Shown here in pieces: positions 9,412 to 17,099 of a stretch of DNA of 64,000 bases. The notes below the pieces were generated by a model. It did no database searches. It saw only the letters and a program-made list of their open reading frames with translations, and was not told the origin of the DNA. Numbering within the stretch: the first letter of the stretch is position 1; every line of letters starts with the position of its first letter. This DNA comes from Chryseobacterium sp. JV274 (GTDB lineage Bacteria; Bacteroidota; Bacteroidia; Flavobacteriales; Weeksellaceae). Location: assembly GCF_903969135.1 (NCBI RefSeq), contig NZ_LR824569.1:1302001-1366000 (forward strand). Reading direction: 5' to 3'. The translations under genes were made by a program, and so were the position numbers.

Positions 9412-9864
9412 ATGCAAGTATACATTAATAATCAAGAAACGAATTCTCAACATTTATTCTATGATGAACATTACTATGAAAAATATATTGAAAACAAAGA
9501 AATATATCAATTTGATATAAATATTGAGCTAGATATTTTCAATAAAATAATGCAACCCAAGTATGAAGAATTGTTGAATGAATTAATAGAAGATGATAAA
9601 CAAACCGGTGAAAACTATGCCTTAGAATTATTTGAAAATCTTACCGAATATCCTTCTTATGAAGATATTTTGAATGACTCAAAAATTGGAATGAAAGAAA
9701 AAATGAGCTATCTTAATACTTTTTTTATATCACAAATTTTGAATGTGTATTTTAGTCAGAAAAGTAACTTTGATAATAAACGTTGGGTAATAAGGGAAGT
9801 TTTGTATCTAAATCAAAAAGAAAATAATGTTATAATCAAGGGTAATGCCCAAAAAATAGATTAA
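9412..9864 (+). CDS. Small acidic protein, candidate immunity partner of the cargo tip
   Basis: A 150-residue soluble protein rich in Glu, Asp, Asn and Tyr, with no signal peptide or membrane segment. No family is recognised. It starts 11 nt after the stop of the cargo gene, shares its AT-rich composition, and is followed by a strong terminator, so it is the last gene of that unit. Position, size and acidity fit an immunity protein that blocks the nucleotidyltransferase tip in the producing cell. Immunity genes are not expected for eCIS cargo aimed only at eukaryotes, so the function is unproven. Confidence 0.6.
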   Translation: MQVYINNQETNSQHLFYDEHYYEKYIENKEIYQFDINIELDIFNKIMQPKYEELLNELIEDDKQTGENYALELFENLTEYPSYEDILNDSKIGMKEKMSYLNTFFISQILNVYFSQKSNFDNKRWVIREVLYLNQKENNVIIKGNAQKID

Positions 9865-9926
9865 TTATAGTAGTACAAACAAATTATTCTATTCTTAATA
9901 TTATCAATAAATTGTATCAAGGTTAG

Positions 9927-10061
9927 CTCAAAAATGAGCTAACCAGCTCTCCGAAGTCTCCCGACTTCGGAGAGTTTTATTTCAAACAAATCGCTAAACA
10001 GGCTGCAGAATATAAAAAAATAAAAACACCAAAAAATATAAATTTACTTGAAAATGAATAA
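9927..10061 (+). pseudogene. Orphan C-terminal tail of a displaced toxin module
   Basis: A frame opens after TAG at 9924 and runs without a start codon to TAA at 10059-10061. Its last part reads as a plausible protein C-terminus (FKQIAKQAAEYKKIKTPKN, then INLLENE). Its stop overlaps the ATG of the next gene (10054), the tight toxin-to-immunity junction typical of polymorphic toxins. I infer that this is the end of an older toxin tip left behind when the present tip was acquired. It is short, so chance cannot be excluded. Confidence 0.5.
9947..9983 (+). terminator. Rho-independent terminator after the cargo/immunity pair
   Basis: A perfect 12-bp stem (CTCTCCGAAGTC / GACTTCGGAGAG) with a TCCC loop is followed by TTTTATTT. 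It lies about 80 nt after the stop at 9864 and inside the reading frame of the orphan tail described next. Confidence 0.85.
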
Positions 10062-10311
10062 AAAAGATACAATAGAAAAGATTTTATATTATCACTTTGA
10101 AATAGAAAAGATCAATAATAAGGAACACTATTCACTACTAAGAGCGGTAATGTATAAAGACTCAGGATTACAGGGAGAAGAATACTATAATGGAGAATGG
10201 CATAGAGAAAAAGCAGCATTAAGTTATTATCCGGATCCAACACCGGGAGAATTTGTAGATGAAATCAGAGCAAAAGAGATCATGAAAATAATAGATAAAG
10301 AAGTAAGATGA
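10054..10311 (+). CDS. Small protein, candidate orphan immunity protein
   Basis: An 85-residue protein from ATG 10054 (a TTG at 10048 would add two residues). It is soluble and charged, with aromatic-rich segments (EEYYNGEWHREK, ALSYYPDPTPGEF). No family is recognised. The start overlaps the stop of the orphan toxin tail, and the stop overlaps the ATG of the alarmone-hydrolase gene (ATGA at 10308), so the two genes are translationally coupled. Placement suggests an immunity or antitoxin component retained after its toxin was lost. Base composition matches the neighbouring AT-rich cassettes. Confidence 0.55.
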   Translation: MNKKDTIEKILYYHFEIEKINNKEHYSLLRAVMYKDSGLQGEEYYNGEWHREKAALSYYPDPTPGEFVDEIRAKEIMKIIDKEVR

Positions 10312-10826
10312 ATTATAAAGACCAGCTGTATAATGCTAGAAAATTTGCAATAGAAAAACACAATCGTCAGCACTATGGAATATACCCCTATGAAATTCAT
10401 TTAGGCAATGTAGTAAGTGTATTAATGAGATTTTCTATTCTCCCGACAAATCAAGAAAACACTGATATCCTGATAAGTGCATGGCTTCACGATATATTGG
10501 AAGATACTACAGTTTCAATTGAAGAATTAGAAAAAAGATTTGGAAAAAAAATTACTGAAATTGTGTATTCTTTAACTGATGGAGATGGTAAAAACAGAGA
10601 AGAAAGAAAAGACAATATGTATAATAAACTTATTCATAATCAAATTAGTATCATTGTAAAATTAGCTGACAGAATAGCTAATGTAGAGTTTTGTTTGATA
10701 CAAAATAATAAGAAACTATATGATATGTATCAAAAAGAACAACCCAAACTTCAACAAATAGTATCGTCTAAAATGAATACAGAAATAGCAAATTCTCTAT
10801 TAATCTACTTAAAAACATTACTGTAA
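10308..10826 (+). CDS. Small alarmone hydrolase-like HD protein (RelA/SpoT-type hydrolase domain)
   Basis: A 172-residue stand-alone HD-domain protein of the MESH1/SAH type, which hydrolyses (p)ppGpp-like nucleotides. Metal and catalytic residues are visible: H31 (YPYEIHLGNV), H61-D62 with E65-D66 (WLHDILEDT), and D121 in KLADRIANVE. It lacks synthetase, TGS and ACT domains. It overlaps the preceding small gene by 4 nt. In toxSAS toxin-antitoxin systems some antitoxins are small alarmone hydrolases that neutralise a toxic alarmone synthetase. Here no synthetase is seen, so it may be the surviving half of such a pair or an immunity factor. The HD hydrolase assignment is firm; the antitoxin role is inferred. 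Confidence 0.85.
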   Translation: MNYKDQLYNARKFAIEKHNRQHYGIYPYEIHLGNVVSVLMRFSILPTNQENTDILISAWLHDILEDTTVSIEELEKRFGKKITEIVYSLTDGDGKNREERKDNMYNKLIHNQISIIVKLADRIANVEFCLIQNNKKLYDMYQKEQPKLQQIVSSKMNTEIANSLLIYLKTLL

Positions 10827-10827
10827 A

Positions 10828-10947
10828 AAATCTCTATCCGAAATTGACTGCCTGATATATTTTTTTGTTACTGCTGCTAGTCAAAGCCACTATACTTTAG
10901 CTAAGAGATATTATAAAGAGTTAAAAGCAAAGTATAAATTATATTAG
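10828..10947 (+). pseudogene. Second orphan C-terminal tail (possible displaced toxin end)
   Basis: Just after the hydrolase gene a frame without its own start runs to TAG at 10945-10947. Its end reads SHYTLAKRYYKELKAKYKLY, a basic helical tail that looks like a protein C-terminus. It resembles the orphan tail at 9927-10061 in placement and composition, not in sequence. The inference of a second displaced module is tentative. Confidence 0.35.
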
Positions 10948-11026
10948 GGTTAATGAATCAGAGCAGAAATCATCTGCTCTGATTGATATTTAGTTAGCAA
11001 CTATTTAATTTTTTCAGAACTTATTA

Positions 11027-12934
11027 TTATTTGCCTGAAAAAATCATGTCTTTTTCGGTCTCTGTCTTTCTATTCTGATCATAGGTATATACACATATAC
11101 CGCCTACCCAGGTTTCCAATACCGGAATATCCCTCATTTTCATATATTGCAATGAAGGGGTATTTAACGAAAGCGGGTTCTGTTCCAATATAACAAAATC
11201 AGCAAAATACCCATTATCTAACGATCCCACCCATTTGTCTGCATAACATTGCCATGCAGCATCATAAGTAACCGCAATCAAAGCCTGTTCAGGAGTAAGA
11301 CGTTCCGCACCATTTAAAACTTCAATATCCTTTGGATTCTTTTCCATGATTCTGGTAATTGATTGTTCCATCATTCTCAAAGGACCTAACGGACTCACCT
11401 CATTATCACTGTGAAGGGTAATTCTCATTCCGGCAGCAAGCGTTGAACCGCAAAGATCGAGCATTTGTGCCTTTGCACCGAATATTACTTCCTTAAAAGC
11501 ATATCCCCAGTACCCTACGTGTCCGATTAGGAAACTTGGTGAAACTCCCATCTGGAGCATATTGGTAATCTGATCTGCAGTAAGAAGTGAACAATGTTCT
11601 ATACGGTTACGAAGCTCCGGACCTTTATATTGAGCCAGAGTACGCTGATACGCATTGATGGCAAATGTTACTGCCTGATCACCATTGGCATGAACCATTA
11701 ATGGCCAGCCTTTTACCGCTACCACAGAATTGATCAATGTATTATAGCTTGGCGGAATTGTATGGGCAGGAATACCAGTCTGCGGGAAATTAAATACCCC
11801 TGTATTATTGGCAGGATCACACAGGTATGGAGCACTCTGATATCCGGTTAATCCCTGGTTTGAGCCATCTGAAACCACTTTAATATGTCCATAATATACA
11901 GGTTTATAGTGTTCCGGCTCTTTATAAGGTTCCAGTTTATCTACATCCTCCTGATTGGAACAAAGATGTGCCCCACCCGTTCTTACCACCTCAGGATGCG
12001 TCTCAAAATATTTGGTTAAAAGTGTTACCGAGCCCTTATTAAGCCCGGCATCATACATAAAAGTAACTCCTCTTGAATTGGCCGTGTGAAAAAGCTCGGT
12101 AAGATAACGGTTGATCTCTATGCTCATTGCAATGATCTGCAGCTTTATGGTCTTCAATGCCGGAGTCATCTGTAAACCTTCCTGCAGCTGGCCTTTCGTT
12201 TCGCTGATATATTTGTCAACAGTTTTATACTCACTTTTTATATCAGGATTATGATCAAACACATACTCTAATGCCTTCGTATTCAGATAAAGGGTATGCA
12301 TTGAGGCGCTTAACAGCATCATAGGAGTATCATGATTAATCGTATCAAGGATGACATTATCAATCGTTATTAACTCTTTTTTGCCTTCTTTTTCCGTAAA
12401 TGGCATTAAAGAAGGATCCAATCCTCTTCCTAAAATAACCGCTCCAGGAATTTTTGGAATGTGCCCGTTGATAATGGCCCCAACAGAAGTCAAATCGTAT
12501 ATTGCTTTTAAATTCTGTCCGTCAAAAGGACTCAGATCCAGCCAGCCGGTCATCATTGCCGTAGGAATCATATGAACATGGGGTTCTATCAGTCCGGGAA
12601 GTAAAGTTTGAGTGCCTGTCAATTCTTTTCTTTGAAATCCTGAATGTTTGTCATTCATATAGGTTTCTACCTGATCTGCTGTACCGGTTACAACAACTTT
12701 TCCATCAGCAAATCCAATGGCTTCAATGGTATCCGTTGATCCACCGATCATAGGCAGAATAGTACCTCCACTTACCATCAGTGTTTGTGGTTTTTCGTGG
12801 GTTGCTTTTCCGGAACCGGGATTTATTTTCGTCAGATTTTCTGCACTGAAAAGTTCTTCTTTAAGAACATCTAAAACAGGATTGTGGCAAGAGCAATGGG
12901 TGCAGCCATGCGTGTGATTGTGTTGTTTTTCCAT
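11027..12934 (-). CDS. YtcJ-like metal-dependent amidohydrolase with His/Cys-rich N-terminus
   Basis: A 635-residue cytoplasmic amidohydrolase (Amidohydro_3 type, related to YtcJ and N-substituted formamide deformylase). The metal-binding HxH is H119-V-H121 in LIEPHVHM; other family motifs are MVHANGDQAV, RIEHCSLL, HSDNEVSPLGP and the C-terminal GSLDNGYFADFVILE. The substrate is not predictable. The first 17 residues hold five His and three Cys (HNHTHGCTHCSCH), an uncommon extension that could bind or sequester metal. The gene stands alone, with a terminator-bearing gap upstream and the eCIS region downstream. The family call is firm. Confidence 0.85.
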   Translation of the reverse strand: MEKQHNHTHGCTHCSCHNPVLDVLKEELFSAENLTKINPGSGKATHEKPQTLMVSGGTILPMIGGSTDTIEAIGFADGKVVVTGTADQVETYMNDKHSGFQRKELTGTQTLLPGLIEPHVHMIPTAMMTGWLDLSPFDGQNLKAIYDLTSVGAIINGHIPKIPGAVILGRGLDPSLMPFTEKEGKKELITIDNVILDTINHDTPMMLLSASMHTLYLNTKALEYVFDHNPDIKSEYKTVDKYISETKGQLQEGLQMTPALKTIKLQIIAMSIEINRYLTELFHTANSRGVTFMYDAGLNKGSVTLLTKYFETHPEVVRTGGAHLCSNQEDVDKLEPYKEPEHYKPVYYGHIKVVSDGSNQGLTGYQSAPYLCDPANNTGVFNFPQTGIPAHTIPPSYNTLINSVVAVKGWPLMVHANGDQAVTFAINAYQRTLAQYKGPELRNRIEHCSLLTADQITNMLQMGVSPSFLIGHVGYWGYAFKEVIFGAKAQMLDLCGSTLAAGMRITLHSDNEVSPLGPLRMMEQSITRIMEKNPKDIEVLNGAERLTPEQALIAVTYDAAWQCYADKWVGSLDNGYFADFVILEQNPLSLNTPSLQYMKMRDIPVLETWVGGICVYTYDQNRKTETEKDMIFSGK

Positions 12935-13360
12935 AAGAATAATTTGGTTTTAAGTGTATGGTTTAAGCTTATTTTCTGCGTATCTATTTTTAATAAAACA
13001 TTGTCTTTAGCACATAGAAAGACAACCTTGTATCGGACAAGATCTATTGTATTATTAAAATAAAAAAGGATTATTTTTAAGATATTATATTTAAATAAAT
13101 ATTTATGTATGAATAATTTTCATTTATTTACATGTATTAGTTTGTTTTATAAAAATAACAAAAATATTCTTTCAAGACACTTTTTTCACTCAATATTGAT
13201 TATTTTTTTCTGTCTAAATTTTTAATTTACAGTACATTTTTATTTAATTCACACTTACAGCATGTAATTTTCAACATATCACAATGCATTGCCACTCAAA
13301 ACCATCATGTTTTAACAACTTGTAAACACAATTAAACCAATAGTCAGGTTGTCTAAATAA
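12935..13360. other. AT-rich gap upstream of the amidohydrolase gene
   Basis: No gene is recognised. The stretch is very AT-rich and must hold the leftward promoter of the amidohydrolase gene, but no exact TAnnTTTG was found. It ends at the strong hairpin at 13361-13394. Confidence 0.5.
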
Positions 13361-13400
13361 AGTAAGCGCCAATTTGTGAAAATTGGCGCTTACTTTTTAT
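13361..13400. terminator. Terminator of the ergothioneine operon
   Basis: A perfect 15-bp stem (AGTAAGCGCCAATTT / AAATTGGCGCTTACT) with a GTGA loop. T-rich sequence flanks it on both strands (TTTTTAT on plus, TTATTT on minus). It lies 45 nt past the stop of the leftward C-S lyase gene at 13440. Confidence 0.85.
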
Positions 13401-13439
13401 CTCATTAATTCCGGTTACCATTTTTCCTGGTTTCCCGCT

Positions 13440-14609
13440 TTATTCCTTCAAAGATTTTTTTAACCGCTCCAGACCTTCCGTCAGGAGCTGCCTTGGACAA
13501 CCGATATTGATTCTCAGGAAACCTTCTCCATTTTTCCCGTACATTGTTCCGGAATTAAGCCAGACTTTACCCTCCATCAGAAGAATTTTTGACAATTCAT
13601 CAGAAGTTTTACCAAATGAGCGGCAATCCAGCCAAACCAGATAGGTTGCTTCCAAAGAAATTACTTTGATGGCAGGCAGATGTTCACCGCAAAAATCTCT
13701 AAGAAATATAAAATTCTGATATAGATAGTCTTTAAGCTCACCCATCCATTCATTTCCTTTTGTATAGGCTGAAATCAAGGCTTCTATTGCAATTGGGTTT
13801 GGATAGCTGTTTTCCTGAAGCTCTAAAGTCTTACGGGTCTGTTCCAATATATTTTTGTCCCGGGAAATCAGGTACGATATTGGTAAACCTGAAAAATTAA
13901 AAGTCTTACATGGTGAACCGCAAGTCACCGATTGCATCTCATCATTCTGAGCTACCGAAACAAACGGAATATGCCGCAGATTATTAAAAATCAAATCAGA
14001 ATGAATTTCATCAGAAACCACCATCACATTATTCCGTGAACAAATCTCCGCTATTTTTTCCAAATCTTCTCTTGTCCAGACTTTTCCCACCGGATTATGC
14101 GGATTGCAGAACAACAAAAGTTTAGTTTTCGGATCAGAAGCTTTTTTTTCCAGATCATCAAAATCAATGGTATAATCTCCTCCTTCATATTTCAAATCAT
14201 TGCAGACTATATGACATCCATAATTTTCTAAAATGGTGAAAAAGTGATTGTAAACAGGAGTCTGCAAAATAATATTTTCATCAGGCTTCACAAACGTACG
14301 AACGATGGCTGAAAGCGATGGAAGGATCCCCGTTGCAGGCAAAAGCCAGTCTTTTTCTATGGTAAAATGATGATTTGTTTCCCACCAATCAATCACTGAC
14401 TGATGAAAGTCTTTAGGAATTGTACCATATCCGAAAATACCATGAGAAAACTTCTCAGCGATAGCCTCAATCACTTCCGGAGCGGTTTTAAAGTCCATAT
14501 CAGCAACCCACATCGGTAAAATATCTTCTCTTGCCCAATCCCATTTTACAGAATCGGTTCCTCTTCTTTCTATAATTTCGTCGAAATTGTATTTCATGTT
14601 TAGGGTCAT
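13440..14609 (-). CDS. MalY/PatB-type PLP-dependent C-S lyase, likely EgtE substitute
   Basis: A 389-residue fold-type I PLP enzyme of the MalY/PatB cystathionine beta-lyase group. The N-terminal signature (RRGTDSVKWDW, LPMWVADMDF) is characteristic. PLP contacts are visible: Y120 in TPVYNHF, N173 in CNPHNPVGK, D200 in VVSDEIHSDL and the Schiff-base lysine K235 in SPCKTFNFSG. The enzyme cleaves C-S bonds and releases ammonia and pyruvate. It is last in an operon with EgtD and EgtB, whose sulfoxide product needs a PLP C-S lyase (EgtE in mycobacteria), so it probably makes ergothioneine here. The ATG overlaps the upstream stop (TAATG), indicating translational coupling; M5 is an alternative start. 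General cystathionine lyase activity remains possible. Confidence 0.85.
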   Translation of the reverse strand: MTLNMKYNFDEIIERRGTDSVKWDWAREDILPMWVADMDFKTAPEVIEAIAEKFSHGIFGYGTIPKDFHQSVIDWWETNHHFTIEKDWLLPATGILPSLSAIVRTFVKPDENIILQTPVYNHFFTILENYGCHIVCNDLKYEGGDYTIDFDDLEKKASDPKTKLLLFCNPHNPVGKVWTREDLEKIAEICSRNNVMVVSDEIHSDLIFNNLRHIPFVSVAQNDEMQSVTCGSPCKTFNFSGLPISYLISRDKNILEQTRKTLELQENSYPNPIAIEALISAYTKGNEWMGELKDYLYQNFIFLRDFCGEHLPAIKVISLEATYLVWLDCRSFGKTSDELSKILLMEGKVWLNSGTMYGKNGEGFLRINIGCPRQLLTEGLERLKKSLKE

Positions 14610-16174
14610 TATTTTGGATCCAGATAATTTTTCAGGTCTGAAATATTTTTAATTTTAAGTTCATCAGCCTGTTTTTTCCGCATCATCAAAGCATAAGCAT
14701 TATTAAAACCAAGTGGCTGCAGCCATTCAATCCCGTACTGTTTCTGGAATTCCAGATTGACATAGTCGAACGTTTTTTCCGGGCTTTTAGAAACTTCTTC
14801 TATCGTTTTTGCCGAAGGTTTCAGCAAAACCAAAAGTCCGGTTCCTGTATATTCGGGATAAAAATCAATCGCATCATTCACCAGAGCATCAAAGCAGATT
14901 TTCGTTCCGCCAAGCCCCGTTTTCGTTTCCACTTTATAATCCGTGTAGCCTTCAATGAGCATTTTGTAAATTTCGGTAAGAATATATTGCTCACCAAAAA
15001 TTTTTGAACCGATTTTTATGGTTTGAGAATTTCCTTTGCGTGGATTTTTATACAAATGTGTTTTTAATAAAAAATCTTTGGCGATTTTCTCAGGAGTCTG
15101 TTTGAGATAATCCGCTTTATAATTCAGATCTGTCATGATTGAATCATTGAATTTCCCAGCTAAAAGATTCAATGTTTTTTCCAGTTCAGGAAACTTTTTC
15201 AGAGTTTTTGTTTTGATTACCGGAGCTGCAAAATAAGGCGGGAAAATCTTCTTGTCATCCTCCAGAACATACAAATCAAAAGCTTTGATTCTGCCATCTG
15301 TGGAATATCCGCTGATGAGGTCCAGTTCTTTTTCGTAGGCTGCTTTGTACATAATGGCATCACTTACAACCAGCGGATGCGCATCAAGCCCATACACCGA
15401 ACGAAGTCCCAGATCCCCATCCTGCCGTCCCATAAACTCAGGCGTAAAGCCTGCTTTAAGCTTATGATCCGACACGGAAGTCAAAAGATAAATAATACCG
15501 ATAATCACCAATACTACAGGAACAATATATTTTAATTTCTTTACGGACTGATAGCTTAATTTCTGCAAAACCGCAATGGTCTGATCTAAAAGAACAGCCA
15601 GTAACGCTGCAGGAATTGCTCCGGCCAGAATCATATTGGTATTATTGAGGGAAATTCCGCCAAAAATAAATTCACCCAAACCTCCCGCCGCCACAAATGA
15701 AGCTAAAGTTGCCACCCCAACATTGATGACTGCCGCAGTTCTGATGCCCGCAATAATGACAGGCATTGCCAAAGGAAGCTGAACTTTGAAAAGCAATTGT
15801 TTTCTATTCATCCCCATTGCTTTTGCGGCTTCAGTGACCGCCGGATCTACTTCCATGATTCCGGTATACGTATTTCTGATAATGGGTAAAAGCGCGTAGA
15901 TCAGCAGAGCAACAATAGCCGGAGTTGCCCCGATCCCGAAAGCAGGAATCATAAATCCCAGCAAAGCAATGCTCGGAATAGTCTGTAAAATTCCTGCAAT
16001 TCCCAAAACAGAACCTGATAATTTTCTTTTTCTAGCAATTAAGATTCCTAAAGGCACACCAATAATAATGGCCAGAAACAGAGACAAAAAAGTGAGTCCC
16101 AGGTGCTGTAAAATCTGAGTAAGCAGTTTTTCATGCTGCTCTGTGATAAACTGCCAAAAACTTTGTTCACTCAT
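14609..16174 (-). CDS. ABC importer permease fused to a circularly permuted substrate-binding domain (EgtU/OpuCB-CC-like)
   Basis: A 521-residue fusion. Residues 1-205 form a BPD-type permease with several membrane segments and the EAA loop (EAAKAMGMNRKQLLFK). A further membrane helix (216-232) anchors an OpuAC-type binding domain. Normally that domain starts with the IKIGSKxFxEQYIL block and ends with a block like FPPYxAAP...LNYKxD. Here the order is reversed: KAGFTPEFMGR to THLYK occupies 240-376, and TIKIGSKIFGEQYIL to ISDLKNYLDPK occupies 385-521, so the domain looks circularly permuted. Related fusions import glycine betaine, choline or, as EgtU, ergothioneine. The neighbours are EgtB, EgtD and the matching ATPase (ATGA overlap at 16171-16174), so ergothioneine or a trimethylammonium precursor is the likely substrate. 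Confidence 0.85.
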   Translation of the reverse strand: MSEQSFWQFITEQHEKLLTQILQHLGLTFLSLFLAIIIGVPLGILIARKRKLSGSVLGIAGILQTIPSIALLGFMIPAFGIGATPAIVALLIYALLPIIRNTYTGIMEVDPAVTEAAKAMGMNRKQLLFKVQLPLAMPVIIAGIRTAAVINVGVATLASFVAAGGLGEFIFGGISLNNTNMILAGAIPAALLAVLLDQTIAVLQKLSYQSVKKLKYIVPVVLVIIGIIYLLTSVSDHKLKAGFTPEFMGRQDGDLGLRSVYGLDAHPLVVSDAIMYKAAYEKELDLISGYSTDGRIKAFDLYVLEDDKKIFPPYFAAPVIKTKTLKKFPELEKTLNLLAGKFNDSIMTDLNYKADYLKQTPEKIAKDFLLKTHLYKNPRKGNSQTIKIGSKIFGEQYILTEIYKMLIEGYTDYKVETKTGLGGTKICFDALVNDAIDFYPEYTGTGLLVLLKPSAKTIEEVSKSPEKTFDYVNLEFQKQYGIEWLQPLGFNNAYALMMRKKQADELKIKNISDLKNYLDPK

Positions 16175-17091
16175 ACAGTCTGGAATTTTCGGTATTCATT
16201 AAAAGCTTTAATCAGATTTTCATAATCTCCGGAAAGCGAAGTATCTGCACTCAACTGCTGTAATGCATCCCATAAACCTATATTGTCTGAAAACTGAAGC
16301 TCTTCATAGAAACGATGACCATCAATCAGAGAAGTCATATCCTTCAATGTAGCCACTTTGTATTCCAGTAAAAGCCGGTTTTTGGCAAAGAAGTTTTTAA
16401 CAAAATCATTTTGGGGCTGGTACAGCATTTCTTTTGGAGTTCCAGTCTGAATAATCTTTCCTTTATCCATCAGACAAATTTTATGACCTAAATCGAATGC
16501 CTCCTGAACATCGTGAGTAACCAGAATAATTGTTTTATTTTTAAGCTCTTCCAGTGATTTGAATTCTGTATGAATATCGCTTTTGGTAATATTATCCAAT
16601 GCTCCGAACGGTTCATCCATCAACAAAACAGGCGAATCGGCAATCAAAGCACGGGCAATTCCCACTCTTTGCTGCTGGCCGCCGCTTAATTCGTTAGGAA
16701 AACGTGTAAGGATCTCTTCTGAAAGATGAAGCTTATGCAATAATTCACGGATTTTACCATCCGTCTTTTTTTTGTCCCATTTCAGTAAATCGGGAATGAT
16801 TGCTATATTCTGTTGTATAGTATAATGGGGAAATAACCCGGAATGCTGCATGACAAAGCCAATTCCCATCCGTATCTCTTCCACTTTTTGGGACTGAATA
16901 TTTTTACCGTCAATCAGAATAGTCCCGGAATCCACTTCGATAAGACGATTTATCATTTTCAGCATGGTTGTTTTTCCGCAGCCGCTTGTTCCTAAAAGCA
17001 CCAAAATTTCCTTATCATTGGCCTGAAAAGAAATAGCATCCACTGCTTTTTTTCCGTTAAAACTTTTTGAAACCGATTCAACTGTAATCAT
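16171..17091 (-). CDS. ABC transporter ATP-binding subunit (EgtV/OpuCA-like)
   Basis: The ATPase that drives the neighbouring permease fusion. From ATG 17091 it has 306 residues: Walker A GTSGCGKT at 34-41, signature NELSGGQQQRVGIARAL, Walker B VLLMDEPFGALD and the H-loop LVTHDVQEA. The C-terminal 70 residues are a degenerate extension where OpuCA has CBS domains. A longer frame starts at 17133 but would overlap egtB by 34 nt and adds nothing conserved, so 17091 (8 nt after the egtB stop) is preferred. The 3' end overlaps the permease start by 4 nt. Subfamily and context point to quaternary-amine or ergothioneine import. Confidence 0.88.
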   Translation of the reverse strand: MITVESVSKSFNGKKAVDAISFQANDKEILVLLGTSGCGKTTMLKMINRLIEVDSGTILIDGKNIQSQKVEEIRMGIGFVMQHSGLFPHYTIQQNIAIIPDLLKWDKKKTDGKIRELLHKLHLSEEILTRFPNELSGGQQQRVGIARALIADSPVLLMDEPFGALDNITKSDIHTEFKSLEELKNKTIILVTHDVQEAFDLGHKICLMDKGKIIQTGTPKEMLYQPQNDFVKNFFAKNRLLLEYKVATLKDMTSLIDGHRFYEELQFSDNIGLWDALQQLSADTSLSGDYENLIKAFNEYRKFQTV

Positions 17092-17099
17092 AGGTAAAA

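Noticed and set aside
1..10947. A complete prophage
   Set aside because: Only tail-type genes (sheath, terminator, tape measure) occur, together with an AAA+ ATPase and a cargo typical of eCIS; there is no capsid, portal, terminase, integrase or lysis gene in view.
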